From positions 24,350-88,349 of the forward strand of contig NZ_QOVY01000012.1 in the NCBI RefSeq assembly GCF_003932955.1: DNA of 64,000 nucleotides. The letters run 5' to 3'. Source of the stretch: Chryseobacterium sp. SC28. GTDB taxonomy: Bacteria > Bacteroidota > Bacteroidia > Flavobacteriales > Weeksellaceae. A program made the position numbers and the translations under genes. The notes below the pieces were generated by a model. The model searched no databases. It saw only the letters and a program-made list of their open reading frames with translations, and had not been told where the DNA came from. Shown here one piece after another: positions 46,309-55,893 of the stretch (position 1 is its first letter; each line of letters opens with the position of its first letter).

Positions 46309-46348
46309 AAAAAAAGGAAAAAGCACTTCTAAAATAGCCTCTTCCTTT
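46309..46348 (-). terminator. Terminator of tRNA-Arg
   Basis: Arms AAAGGAA and TTCCTTT around an AT-rich loop; on the minus strand seven T follow. It begins 6 bases past the tRNA. Confidence 0.6.
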
Positions 46349-46353
46349 GTTTG

Positions 46354-46427
46354 TGACCGCGGAGGGATTCGAACCCCCAACCCTCAGAGCCGAAATCTGA
46401 TATTCTATCCAGTTGAACTACGCAGCC
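46354..46427 (-). tRNA. tRNA-Arg (anticodon TCG)
   Basis: Read on the minus strand: acceptor GGCTGCG with CGCGGTC plus discriminator A, D-arm TAGTTCAACTGGATAGA, anticodon stem TCAGA/TCTGA with loop TTTCGGC (anticodon TCG), and T-arm GGGGGTTCGAATCCCTC. It reads CGA-family arginine codons. CCA is not encoded. Confidence 0.96.
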
Positions 46428-46495
46428 TTTTTAATAAATGATATTGATGAATTCTAAATGATTCGTAATCATTCATATCATCATATCAATTATTT

Positions 46496-48274
46496 TTAGA
46501 ACGTAATCTGCACGCCGGCTAAAACCTGCGCGCCCAAAACTTTGTAACCCAAATAATTTTGGTACTTCGTATTCAGAAGATTATTTCCGAGTGCGAAAAT
46601 ACTGAAATTTTTGTGAAACTTGTACTCCGCAGACAAATTTAAATCTGCATAACCGCCAACTTTCTCATTTCTGTTTTCGGTAGAAGTGTAAACATTGGGG
46701 TTGAAGCTGTCTGCTTGAATATTAAAAGCATTTGACGTTCTGTCCGTTACAAAATATCCTTTGAAACCGAGATTTAGCTTTTTCTCGAGCATCGAATATT
46801 TTGCTCCCAAATTAAATTGTACCACAGGCTTGTAATAAACTTCGTCCAGATTGTCCAAGTCATATTTCATAATATGCAAACCTGCATCTAAAGTCAGATT
46901 TTCCATCGGGAAAGCTTGCAAATCTCCTTTAATTTCCATCAGATTTCCGTTGTCATAAACAGAACGGAAGGTATTCGCATAATCATAAGCTCTTCTTTCT
47001 GCAGCGATATTAGAATCAAACAATCCATCATTTACAAAAAACGGCGCGCCGTTCACTTTGCTGAAACCTGCATTCACATCATATTTGAACATCTGATTGA
47101 TATCACCTTTCAAACCGAAATAGAAATGGTATTTATTTTCAGTCGGTTTCAAAAGCAGATCCGAGATCAAAAATGGGTTTTCTTCCAACAGATTTCCGTA
47201 GGTATTCAGCTGCAAACCGCCGTCTACGCCGCCATAAATTTTAAATTCGTCCGCTGCCGCCAACAAAACTTCCGCTCGTGGGAACCAGTAGAATTTGTTT
47301 CTGTTATTTTCGCCGGAAATATCGCTCAATTTAGAATTCAGAAAACTAAAATCCGAACCGATTAACAAATACGATTCGCCTTTATAAAAAGTGATTTTTG
47401 GTGATAAATTGAAATTCAGTTGGTCAGAATTATTATGATTTAGCAATTTAAACTTAGAATTTACGGTTTCCAAATCGATTCCCAAATCGCTGTTTGCCGT
47501 GATCTGGTCATTGATTGCAAAATCGTGCTTAGATAAATTAAATTCCACATTTGCGTAACTTTCTTTTGCATCAAAATGATCGCTTAAGAAATATGACCTC
47601 ACTTTTATATTATTCAAAATCTCGTTGGAATAATGATCGTAAGTGGCATTCACACCGAATTTATTGACTTTCTGTTCCAGATCCGGATCAGAATTTTGTG
47701 GCGTCAAAGCGTAGATTCCGTAGTAATTATAATTCTTAAAACCATAATTGGCCTCCACATTATATTTCCCTTTTTCTGCATAGATATTTGCAAATGCGCT
47801 GATATTCGCCTGACTGCTTTTGGAATCCCAATCGTAATCTTTCTTCAGTCCGGTCGTTGACAAATAATGAACATCCGCTCCTACTTCTGCATTTTCCGTA
47901 ATTTTTCCCGAGATATTCGCGTCTGCCAAGAACTTTCCATAATTCCCATAACCCAATCTGAAATAATTGGACTGATAATCATTATTGAATTTCGGAGAAA
48001 TATCTTCGTTTTGAATTTCCGTCGTTTTGAAGTTAGAAACCGGCGGAACATTCACGATGTCATATTTGAGATTGAGAGAATCTTCCTTCTTTTTATTTTC
48101 CGGCGGATAATTTTTTTCTTGGATGACAGACGTTGTTTTCTTCTCGATCTTTTTCACTTCAGGTTCACGTTTTCTGTTTAGGATCAGTTGCTCTTCTTTG
48201 ATCTGAGCTCCGATTTCCGAGATTCCGAAAGTTCCTAAAAATGCCAGAACGGCGATATATTTCAGTTTGTTCAT
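46496..48274 (-). CDS. TonB-receptor-like outer-membrane beta-barrel protein
   Basis: A 592-residue outer-membrane protein. A signal peptide (about 1-23, ISEIGAQ) is followed by a charged, Lys/Glu-rich stretch (25-70) and then by beta strands to the end. The last third, with LSAEYKFHKNFSIFALGNNL and the C-terminal LAGVQITF, looks like the barrel of a TonB-dependent receptor. The plug domain and carboxypeptidase-like N-terminal domain of SusC-type receptors are missing, so TonB-driven uptake is doubtful. It lies 74 bases after the 990-aa TPR gene and is probably co-transcribed, which suggests the two act together in the envelope. Confidence 0.82.
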   Translation of the reverse strand: MNKLKYIAVLAFLGTFGISEIGAQIKEEQLILNRKREPEVKKIEKKTTSVIQEKNYPPENKKKEDSLNLKYDIVNVPPVSNFKTTEIQNEDISPKFNNDYQSNYFRLGYGNYGKFLADANISGKITENAEVGADVHYLSTTGLKKDYDWDSKSSQANISAFANIYAEKGKYNVEANYGFKNYNYYGIYALTPQNSDPDLEQKVNKFGVNATYDHYSNEILNNIKVRSYFLSDHFDAKESYANVEFNLSKHDFAINDQITANSDLGIDLETVNSKFKLLNHNNSDQLNFNLSPKITFYKGESYLLIGSDFSFLNSKLSDISGENNRNKFYWFPRAEVLLAAADEFKIYGGVDGGLQLNTYGNLLEENPFLISDLLLKPTENKYHFYFGLKGDINQMFKYDVNAGFSKVNGAPFFVNDGLFDSNIAAERRAYDYANTFRSVYDNGNLMEIKGDLQAFPMENLTLDAGLHIMKYDLDNLDEVYYKPVVQFNLGAKYSMLEKKLNLGFKGYFVTDRTSNAFNIQADSFNPNVYTSTENRNEKVGGYADLNLSAEYKFHKNFSIFALGNNLLNTKYQNYLGYKVLGAQVLAGVQITF

Positions 48275-48297
48275 TTTTAATTTTTGTTATCATATTT

Positions 48298-48343
48298 AAT
48301 AGGATTTCATCCTATTCTGGGCTAAGTCGTCCCTTCAGGACTT
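48298..48343. repeat. REP-like intergenic repeat
   Basis: Two adjacent stem-loops: AATAGGAT-TTC-ATCCTATT and a GTCGTCC-CTTCA-GGACTT unit. I recall sequences of the form AGTCCTGAAGGGACGACTTA next to short AATAGGAT palindromes as dispersed intergenic repeats in Chryseobacterium-like genomes. Only one copy is in this window, so its repeat nature rests on that recollection. Confidence 0.4.
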
Positions 48344-48348
48344 TCATA

Positions 48349-51321
48349 TTACTTCTTAATTTGCGATTTCACTTCCTTCGCCTCAGCAACAACTTCCGGA
48401 AAATCCTGATAATTTTTTATAACTTCATCAATCGTGTAACTCGCCTGGTAATTATCTTTCAAAGCCAAATAATTTTTCGCCATAATGACCAAAGCTTTTG
48501 CGCCCCAATATTCTTCGGAAGCATAATTGTTTGCCAATTTGAAAATCGTTTCGTTCGACGATTTGAAGGCTTTTCCTTTGTTTTGATAGAAGGCTTTTGC
48601 GTACAAAGCTTCCGCCGCAACTTCTGTATTGGAGGATTTTTCCAGAGCTGTGTAAGCTGATTGCGCATCTTTATCTTTCGATTGTTGCATCAGGCTTCTT
48701 GCTTTGATAACTTTCGCCTGTTCCAACGTTGCTGCAGAATTTTTCGAGTTTGAGATCACTGCATTGGCGAATTTCTCCGCTTCCGCAAAGTTCTTTTCGT
48801 CCGCATAGATTTTCATCAATTCTATCGAAGCAAAGTTTTTGATATTCACATTCGTGGAGTTGGCAACTTGCTCCAGATATTTTTTCGCATCCGCAATTTT
48901 GTCTTGCGAAATGTAGATCTGAGCCAATCGAACCTGCGCATCTTGCTGATAATCATTCTGGAAATCGGCAACATTTTGCAACGGCAACATCGCTTTGTCA
49001 ATTTGTTTTAACTGATAATAACTTTCGCCCAACTCGTATTGAGATTTGAAAAGATTGTCCCCACTCGGACTTTGATCCAGATATTTTTCGTAATAAGCAA
49101 CGGCTTTCGCATAATCTTTCTTAGCAAAACTTTCCTGCGCCAGATTGAAATTAATCTCATTGATCTCCGAACTATCAACTTTCACATTCAAAGTTTTAGC
49201 AAAATTTTCATAACCGGCAACGTCGCCTTTTTTCACGAAAGCAGGTTTGGAAGCCAGAACTATTTTCTCTGCAAAGGCTGTATTTTTATATTGATTTGCC
49301 AAAAGTTGAAATTCCGCAAACGCTTGATCGGCTTGATCTTGATCGATGTAATTTTGAGCTCTATAAATCTGGGAATTGGCAACTAAGTCTTTGTCCGGAC
49401 TTGATTGGATGACTTTTTCGAAGTATGAATTTGAATTATCAAAATCGTCGTTTTGTGCATAAGCTGTTGCTATTTCATAATTCGCATCATCAACATATTC
49501 CGATTTGGGATATTTTGAAATTAAGCTTTTCAATTCCGAAATCTTAGCAACCGTATCGCCTTTGAAACCTAAAGCCAAAGATTTCTGATACAAAGTATAA
49601 TCGCTGGCGTTTTCGGTTTTATTATAGATTTCTAAAGCTTCATTCAATTGATTGTTAGCATAATAAGTATCGGCCAAACGCAATTCTGCATCCGCCTTGA
49701 ATTCCTGTTTCGGGAATCTCAAATATTCCTTAAAATATTCCTGAGCATGCACAAAATCCTTGAGTTTAAAATAGGCGTAACCTAAATCGTAATCCAATTG
49801 TTCACGTTCCGGAAATCCTTCAGCCGTTTCATTTTCGAGCTTGGTGTAAGTCGCAATCGCTGATTTGTAATCGCCTTTTTGATAATAAGTTTGACCCAGC
49901 CAATATTGCGCTTTGTTGTAAAAATCTTTATTGAGATTGTACTGGAGACTTTGCTTGAAATAATTTTCAGCCACGTCAAAATTCCCTTTATTGAATTCCT
50001 CAGAACCCAAAAGATAGGAAACCTCCTGCTCTATTTTCTTGGTCTCATTCGTTTTCTGGTCGAGTTTGCCGAGCGCTTCCAAAGTCGCTTTGTAATCTCC
50101 GGAATACAAATAGGATTTCACCAAAAGCGATTTCATTTCCTGAATTTTCTCACTCTTCGGATATTTGTCAATATACCTTTGGATTACTTTTGATGAATTC
50201 TCAAACGGATTTCCCAGTTCGTAACCCAATTTTGCATATTGTTCCAAAGCTAATTGTTGAACTTTCGGGTCATAATTCATTTGTGAAGCATTCCGATAAG
50301 CCGACAAAGCTTCCTGTTTTTTTCCGGTTTCCAAATATGCATTCCCGAGCTGGTAATAAGCGTTTTGAGCCAACGGAGAATTGCTGTTGATGAGTTGGTT
50401 GTAATAGCCGACGGCTTCCTCATTTTTCTGCAACTGAGCGGCCACAAATCCCATTTCGTAAAGATCAGATTCTGAGGGTGTTGGCTCTTGGTTCAAAAAT
50501 AATTTAAGATGCGGATAAGCCGATTGATAATCGCCTTTCATAAAATAACTTTCGCCCACTATCTTATGGATTTCCGCATCGTAACTTGTTGATTTTCCAT
50601 TATTTAGAAGATCATTTCCTTCTGAAATTGCAAGGTCATAATTCTTTTGATTGTAATACATCTGAACATAATACGGTTTCACAAGATGCGCATATTCCTC
50701 ATTATTTTTAATCTGATCGAAATAGATAAAAGCTTTATCGTTCTGTTTGTCAGCATAATACAAATGTCCCAACATATAAGCAATTGCCGGTTTGCTGGCT
50801 TCATCTGCAGATTTGAAAGATTCTTCCAAAGCCTCGATCGCTCCAGCAGAATCGCCGGTCATAAATTTGGCATAGCCCAATTTCATAATATGCTGCGTGT
50901 TTTCCTCGCGGCTCAGCTGCGCCTGATTGACTTTTTGCAAAGTGGCCAACGCTTTTTCAAAATCTTTTTTGGACAAATAATAATTCGCCAAAGGGCCGTT
51001 TGCCTGCGCAAAATAAGCAGAATTCGGATATTCTTTCATAAAAGCGTTCAAGCCTTCTTCCGCATATTGTTGCTGCAGAATCACGCCAATCACGTTGCTG
51101 AAAAACGCCGAAGCCTCTTTTCGGGCATTGCTGAGATCCTTGTTGTAAAAATATTGTTTGGAAAATTCGTATTGCGAAGCGTTGTAGATTTTGGTCCGGT
51201 AGAGATCATCGGCCAAGGTAAAATGATAATCTTCGTTTTTTGTAAAATATTGAGATTGTTGCGCTTCGGTAATTCCATACAAAGAAATCATTGAAGCAAG
51301 TACTATTTTTTTTGAATTCAT
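48349..51321 (-). CDS. Large exported tetratricopeptide-repeat protein
   Basis: A 990-residue protein with a short hydrophobic signal-like N-terminus (about 1-21, SLYGITEAQ) and more than fifteen TPR or Sel1-like helical repeats along its length, for instance YWLGQTYYQKGDYKSAIATY and YDLGYAYFKLKDFVHAQEYF. YbgF/BamD-type units are also visible. No catalytic motif and no C-terminal barrel. As a long periplasmic solenoid it most likely binds envelope proteins. It is the first gene of a two-gene operon with the barrel protein. Which process it serves cannot be said from sequence. Confidence 0.88.
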   Translation of the reverse strand: MNSKKIVLASMISLYGITEAQQSQYFTKNEDYHFTLADDLYRTKIYNASQYEFSKQYFYNKDLSNARKEASAFFSNVIGVILQQQYAEEGLNAFMKEYPNSAYFAQANGPLANYYLSKKDFEKALATLQKVNQAQLSREENTQHIMKLGYAKFMTGDSAGAIEALEESFKSADEASKPAIAYMLGHLYYADKQNDKAFIYFDQIKNNEEYAHLVKPYYVQMYYNQKNYDLAISEGNDLLNNGKSTSYDAEIHKIVGESYFMKGDYQSAYPHLKLFLNQEPTPSESDLYEMGFVAAQLQKNEEAVGYYNQLINSNSPLAQNAYYQLGNAYLETGKKQEALSAYRNASQMNYDPKVQQLALEQYAKLGYELGNPFENSSKVIQRYIDKYPKSEKIQEMKSLLVKSYLYSGDYKATLEALGKLDQKTNETKKIEQEVSYLLGSEEFNKGNFDVAENYFKQSLQYNLNKDFYNKAQYWLGQTYYQKGDYKSAIATYTKLENETAEGFPEREQLDYDLGYAYFKLKDFVHAQEYFKEYLRFPKQEFKADAELRLADTYYANNQLNEALEIYNKTENASDYTLYQKSLALGFKGDTVAKISELKSLISKYPKSEYVDDANYEIATAYAQNDDFDNSNSYFEKVIQSSPDKDLVANSQIYRAQNYIDQDQADQAFAEFQLLANQYKNTAFAEKIVLASKPAFVKKGDVAGYENFAKTLNVKVDSSEINEINFNLAQESFAKKDYAKAVAYYEKYLDQSPSGDNLFKSQYELGESYYQLKQIDKAMLPLQNVADFQNDYQQDAQVRLAQIYISQDKIADAKKYLEQVANSTNVNIKNFASIELMKIYADEKNFAEAEKFANAVISNSKNSAATLEQAKVIKARSLMQQSKDKDAQSAYTALEKSSNTEVAAEALYAKAFYQNKGKAFKSSNETIFKLANNYASEEYWGAKALVIMAKNYLALKDNYQASYTIDEVIKNYQDFPEVVAEAKEVKSQIKK

Positions 51322-51526
51322 CCTTGATAGAATTTTCTAAATTTTGTCTTTAAGATTCTTGTGCAAGCGGGATCTTGACAAAATGCATTTCCTTTCCAAC
51401 GAAAATAGGGAAAAGATATTATCCAAGGCTGATTAATTGGGGATATATTATAATTTGAAGAAAGTTGAACTGCAAAAATCCTCTTCGATAGACAGGGACT
51501 TAAAATTGGATAGAGTTTTCAACTTA

Positions 51527-52429
51527 TCACATTTTAGCCGCATCTATCAATTTAAGGTATTCTGCTTTTACACTTTCCGGCGAGAGGATTTTCATTCTTC
51601 CCGTGTGTGCGAGAAGTTCTTGATAGAAATCGTAGGTCGGGAAAAGGGTGAGTTCTATTCGGTATTCGGAGTCATTATCGACCAAGACTTTTTGGGAATG
51701 ATGAAGTGGCAGGGATTTCACGAATTTGCCTTGTTCATAATCGAAGGACAAAACAATGGTTTCAGGTTTCTGATCCAAAGTAGAAATGATTCCGAATGAG
51801 TTTTTAAACAGAGCATCGATGTCTGTGTCTAGTTTTTTAAAGGTCTTGGAATTGAGTTCTAAATCTGAAATCCTGTCGAGACCAAAGGTTTTGAGGAAGA
51901 AGTCTTTTCCATCCACTTCATTGGCCAGCAGGTACCAGCGGTTTTTGAACTCCTTCAGGGCGTAGGGCTCCACAACTTTTTTCTTGGGAATGCCCTCCCA
52001 ATGTTTGGTGTAATTGAAAGTTATGGTTTTGGAATTCTTTATGGCTCTAATCAGTCCTTCTAAGTGGTGCAAACCGGAAGCTTGCCTTTTTTCGAAAAGC
52101 AGTATTTCGGAGTTGTTTTCGGCTTGTTTGTAGGCATTTATCAACAGAATATTGTCAAAGATCGTGTGCGAATTTTGGGAAAACTCTTCATTGACGATTT
52201 GATAAGTCATCGTGGATCGTTTGAATTTGATTTCGATTCCCAATTCCAAAAGTAGGTTCTTATCTCTATTGAAGGTTCTCTGGCTGGATGCCAAATCTTT
52301 TGAGAAACTTTCTTTGTGGTATAATTCCTCAAGGTGTTTCAAGATTTCTTTAAAGTTTGCGCCGTTGGGTTTACTTTTCAGAAAATTGGCGATGCTCATT
52401 AATGTGAAGTTTTTGTCCAGGATTGCCAT
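51527..52429 (-). CDS. WYL-domain transcriptional regulator
   Basis: A 300-residue regulator. An N-terminal winged-helix region (1-75) is followed by a WYL domain with the signature Trp165-Tyr166-Leu167 (NRWYLLANEVDG) and a WCX-like C-terminal domain. WYL domains bind nucleotide or nucleic-acid ligands, and such regulators often control phage defence and DNA-damage genes. It lies 84 bases downstream of the DUF262 pair on the same strand, so it may be part of that module, either as its repressor or as an ordinary neighbour. Confidence 0.88.
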   Translation of the reverse strand: MAILDKNFTLMSIANFLKSKPNGANFKEILKHLEELYHKESFSKDLASSQRTFNRDKNLLLELGIEIKFKRSTMTYQIVNEEFSQNSHTIFDNILLINAYKQAENNSEILLFEKRQASGLHHLEGLIRAIKNSKTITFNYTKHWEGIPKKKVVEPYALKEFKNRWYLLANEVDGKDFFLKTFGLDRISDLELNSKTFKKLDTDIDALFKNSFGIISTLDQKPETIVLSFDYEQGKFVKSLPLHHSQKVLVDNDSEYRIELTLFPTYDFYQELLAHTGRMKILSPESVKAEYLKLIDAAKM

Positions 52430-52513
52430 TATTGTTTTTTTTAGAGTGTAAAGATAAAATGGTAAATGGACATATTATGGGCGTTTGCGTTTGTTTTTTT
52501 TAAGAAGAAATCC

Positions 52514-54472
52514 TCAGTTTTGGGGAGACTGAGGATACACCAGTGTCTGATAATGCTTCAGTAGTGCTTGCATTTCATTTTGATGCTGAATAATTCCACG
52601 TGAATTCCAAATTTCTTCCGGATATTCATAAAATGTCTGGAACATTACTAACCTTTTCAGACTGAAATTGTTATTTTGATATGTATCTTTTTTATACTCA
52701 GGATGATCTTTTCCTGCCGAAGAATTCTCAGAATTAGATATTAGACATAAATTTCCAAAACAGTTTATAATATTACCTTTATCTTGCTGTTCGGGTGTTA
52801 TATCAATTTTATCAATATTATTTCGTGCAAAAAGATGTTCTACAGAATTCAACTGTCTAAATCTGAAAGTATGAAATAAATTTTGGTGGTCTTCTTTATT
52901 TTCTTCTTTATTTTCTTTTTTAACTATATTAGATATTCTTGTTTCTAATAAATTCTTAAGAAGATCTTTGTCTTTGGGATCTAATCCATCTTCGGCACGG
53001 GAGTGTTTTTCTTTCCAGTAGTCCCATAACATATATTCAAAATAGTAGAAAATTTTTGACGCAAAATTCTGATAATAAAGATCATCGACATTTAGATTCT
53101 GAATATAGGTTCTAAAATTTTCATATAAAATTGTATATAACTTATCAGCTTCCTTGGGTTTTTCTTTCAACAAATTTATCAACCATTCTTTTTTATTATC
53201 CGAAAGAGTAGAATAATAAAACATAGACTGCAGCATTTCCAATTTATCCTCATACTTACTATTTTCAAACGCTGTTTCCTTGAGATCAAATGATTTTTCC
53301 TTTAGCACATATGTTCTAATCCCCCAATTCTGATTCTTTTCCTCTGTATTAAGAACTTGTTTTATTATACACTTATCAAAATATATCCTATTTTTTAGAA
53401 GCTCTATAATGAAAGTTTCCGATTCTACATAGTCTTTAAAAATTTCCAATAATTTTTTATCATCATAATTTTTTCCATCAATTGACATCGTATTGTAATA
53501 TGTGTAAATTAAAAATTCTGGAAAATGTAGTACAGAACGGAATTTTGAAGTTTTCTCCTGATGCTCCTGTGAAAACTTATCTGAAATTAAATGATGATCT
53601 ATAATATCGTCTAATTTGAAAATTTCTTTTTCTTTTTGATTATTATCTACATCTGAATTTAAACCTAACTTATCTTCTTCAGTTTTCGCATTAAATTTTT
53701 CCAAAAATTTTTCAAAATTCCAATCAGTAAAGTTTTCAGAAAATATTCTTAATGAGAAATCTTTTTCCAAATTATTCCAAATGTAGTCTCCCATATCCGA
53801 ACAAGCATCCCATATTTCTGAAAATAAGTCCTCTTTATTTTTGTTTTTCAAGACTTCCATCAGCTGAGCTTTAAGAATTTCGTGTTTTTCCAATTGTTCA
53901 CCTCTATTATTCATTATTTCAAAATAATGATTCAGATCAGTGTTTTCTGGCAATTCTGTTCTGAAAAGATAAGTTTTTCGGAAGAATTTTTCTGCAAATT
54001 CATCTTCTTTAATTCCCTCCTCAATAAAAGCATTTTTTATAATATTAATTGCATCCAAAAGATTCTTCGATTTAAAATTTCTTTGTACATTATCCGTCCC
54101 GCTCGTAAGCTGTTCAAAAAATAATTTACATTCTTTTCTCGCTTGGAAATTGAGGTTATGAACTTCAAAACATTTTTTAAAAACATTATACACAGAATAA
54201 TTGTCTCTTAATTTTTCTTTCAAATAATATTTTATAAGATTCAATGTCGTATGTCTTTGTTGCCCGTCAATCAATTCATATTGATCATCAGATTTTTTTG
54301 ATGTAACCAAAGTTCCCAAGTAATAATTTTCCCCAAAATTATTGATATCAAGTATTAATTTAGAAATCTCTTCTTTTTCCCATTCAAAATTTCTTTGATA
54401 AATAGGAATTAAATATTGATTTTCAGAAAGTATTTTTTCTATACAAAATGCATATTGTATTTTATTCGACAT
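52514..54472 (-). CDS. DUF262 protein with C-terminal DUF1524-like nuclease (GmrSD-like)
   Basis: A 652-residue protein. The N-terminal DUF262 (GmrS/ParB-like nucleotide-hydrolysing) domain has LIPIYQRNFEW (21-31), IDGQQRHTTL (68-77) and MNNRGEQLEKHEILK (187-201). A long helical middle part follows. Near the C-terminus a His-Me (HNH) finger similar to DUF1524/GmrD is recognisable: VEHLF with His546, CFGNLCLIS (571-579) and Asn583 with the following SSAGKDHPEYK. The usual EHI-x-P is altered to EHLF. GmrSD proteins are type IV restriction enzymes that cut modified phage DNA. The start overlaps the preceding DUF262 gene by 11 bases, so the two are translationally coupled. Confidence 0.85.
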   Translation of the reverse strand: MSNKIQYAFCIEKILSENQYLIPIYQRNFEWEKEEISKLILDINNFGENYYLGTLVTSKKSDDQYELIDGQQRHTTLNLIKYYLKEKLRDNYSVYNVFKKCFEVHNLNFQARKECKLFFEQLTSGTDNVQRNFKSKNLLDAINIIKNAFIEEGIKEDEFAEKFFRKTYLFRTELPENTDLNHYFEIMNNRGEQLEKHEILKAQLMEVLKNKNKEDLFSEIWDACSDMGDYIWNNLEKDFSLRIFSENFTDWNFEKFLEKFNAKTEEDKLGLNSDVDNNQKEKEIFKLDDIIDHHLISDKFSQEHQEKTSKFRSVLHFPEFLIYTYYNTMSIDGKNYDDKKLLEIFKDYVESETFIIELLKNRIYFDKCIIKQVLNTEEKNQNWGIRTYVLKEKSFDLKETAFENSKYEDKLEMLQSMFYYSTLSDNKKEWLINLLKEKPKEADKLYTILYENFRTYIQNLNVDDLYYQNFASKIFYYFEYMLWDYWKEKHSRAEDGLDPKDKDLLKNLLETRISNIVKKENKEENKEDHQNLFHTFRFRQLNSVEHLFARNNIDKIDITPEQQDKGNIINCFGNLCLISNSENSSAGKDHPEYKKDTYQNNNFSLKRLVMFQTFYEYPEEIWNSRGIIQHQNEMQALLKHYQTLVYPQSPQN

Positions 54473-55862
54473 TTTTATCTCCTTTTAAAAATTTATACAT
54501 ATCCTCTGTACCACTCACAAAATCCAAATTTGTCCAAGGTTTATTTGGAGAATAATTACAGAACAAATTAGAGTGAATTTCTTCGGGGGAATATGAATTA
54601 GAAATTAATTTGAAAAATTTTTGTCCTTTTTCGTAGTTTATTATGGTGTTATCATTAATCGCCTTTTTGTCCAATCTCAATTGATAGGCATTTTTGTAAA
54701 ATTCCTCGAAATATATCTTATCAAAATTTTTTATTCCAAATCTATCGACAAATAATAAACATATATTTTCAAAAAGATTTCTCACCTTTACGTCACCTGT
54801 TCTCAAGCTTTTGCCATAGTTGAAATCCTTAATATAATATTCTTCATTAGTACTATTCCCCAAACACAACTGTTTGTAAAAAAGATTAAATCTGTTTTTT
54901 TCCAAATCATTGAATATTTTACCTTTCAACTCCAAATAATGAAATACATAATCAAAGAAGTTTTTACCGTTAATAATTGGCATCGTAATCTGAAATGGAA
55001 ATTTGCTCGGAATATGAAAATTTCGCAGTAAATAATCATTTTTTGCATTTTGGCTATAACCTTCCAAAATTCTAAATGATAAATCATAGTTGTAAATTAC
55101 TTCCGAACTCAGACTAATTCCCTTGAATTCATTAATTTGCAATTTCGAAAAAGTATACTGTTTTTCACCCTTTGTCCATTTTCTAATACGAAAAAGATGA
55201 TTGCCTAAAATATTTATTAATTTCTTCTCATCAAGAATATAATCATCCCATTTGACAGAATACTTTTCTAAATCTTTTTCTGAATATCCGTCTTTTTCCA
55301 TTTCACGCAGATGAAAAGCTTTAAGCAAATTTTCTACATAAAGTTCTTTTCCCCTAGAATTTTGTGAATCAAAAAGTTGAAAAGCTTCCTCCCGATGAAA
55401 TACCGTCACCAATACAAATTGTAATCTGCTCGTTATTTTTGTGGCAAAGTACTGCAGATCTTTAACATTAAATGACTTTGAATTGAACCAATTTTTAATA
55501 ATCTGGTAATTATATTTGATATTATTTTTTGATGTTGTATTTTTAAATTCAGCACCAAACAATAATTTCAAATCAGAATCTATATTCTTTTCTTTTTTAA
55601 GAAACTGAAAGATTAATGTCAATGTAACCAATCTTTGTTGACCGTCAACAATATTGAGATCGGCATTCTCTTTATGTATGATAATGCTTCCTGCTCTATA
55701 TAAATTATTAGATTTTTGATAGATATTTTCATACAAATCATCCAGCAGCTGGATAACGTGTTCTTTTCTCCATTTATAAGGACGCTGATATTTTGGTATT
55801 TTCAAGTCTAAAGTTCTAATTTCTTCAAGAACTTTTTCTTCCAAGTAAGGTTTACAACACAT
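54462..55862 (-). CDS. DUF262 protein without nuclease domain
   Basis: A 466-residue second DUF262 protein. Motifs are KIPKYQRPYKW (21-31), VDGQQRLVTLTL (72-83) and DSQNSRGKELYVENLLKAF (165-183), so the nucleotide-hydrolysing site looks intact. The C-terminal 280 residues are helical with no EH...GNL...N nuclease signature. It resembles a GmrS-like partner whose nuclease is supplied by the overlapping downstream gene. The sequence is clearly different from its neighbour outside the motifs, so this is not a recent duplication. The AT-rich codon use stands out from the flanking housekeeping genes. Confidence 0.85.
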   Translation of the reverse strand: MCCKPYLEEKVLEEIRTLDLKIPKYQRPYKWRKEHVIQLLDDLYENIYQKSNNLYRAGSIIIHKENADLNIVDGQQRLVTLTLIFQFLKKEKNIDSDLKLLFGAEFKNTTSKNNIKYNYQIIKNWFNSKSFNVKDLQYFATKITSRLQFVLVTVFHREEAFQLFDSQNSRGKELYVENLLKAFHLREMEKDGYSEKDLEKYSVKWDDYILDEKKLINILGNHLFRIRKWTKGEKQYTFSKLQINEFKGISLSSEVIYNYDLSFRILEGYSQNAKNDYLLRNFHIPSKFPFQITMPIINGKNFFDYVFHYLELKGKIFNDLEKNRFNLFYKQLCLGNSTNEEYYIKDFNYGKSLRTGDVKVRNLFENICLLFVDRFGIKNFDKIYFEEFYKNAYQLRLDKKAINDNTIINYEKGQKFFKLISNSYSPEEIHSNLFCNYSPNKPWTNLDFVSGTEDMYKFLKGDKNVE

Positions 55863-55893
55863 ATTTCAGTAATTTTTCTTTTAAAACATAAAA

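Noticed and set aside
50647..51294. A 215-codon plus-strand frame in the large TPR gene
   Set aside because: Antisense shadow; Ile/Phe/Arg-rich with no motif, while the TPR periodicity on the minus strand is clear.
52514..55862. Recent tandem duplication of one DUF262 gene
   Set aside because: Outside the short motifs the two proteins do not resemble each other and their lengths differ by 186 residues.
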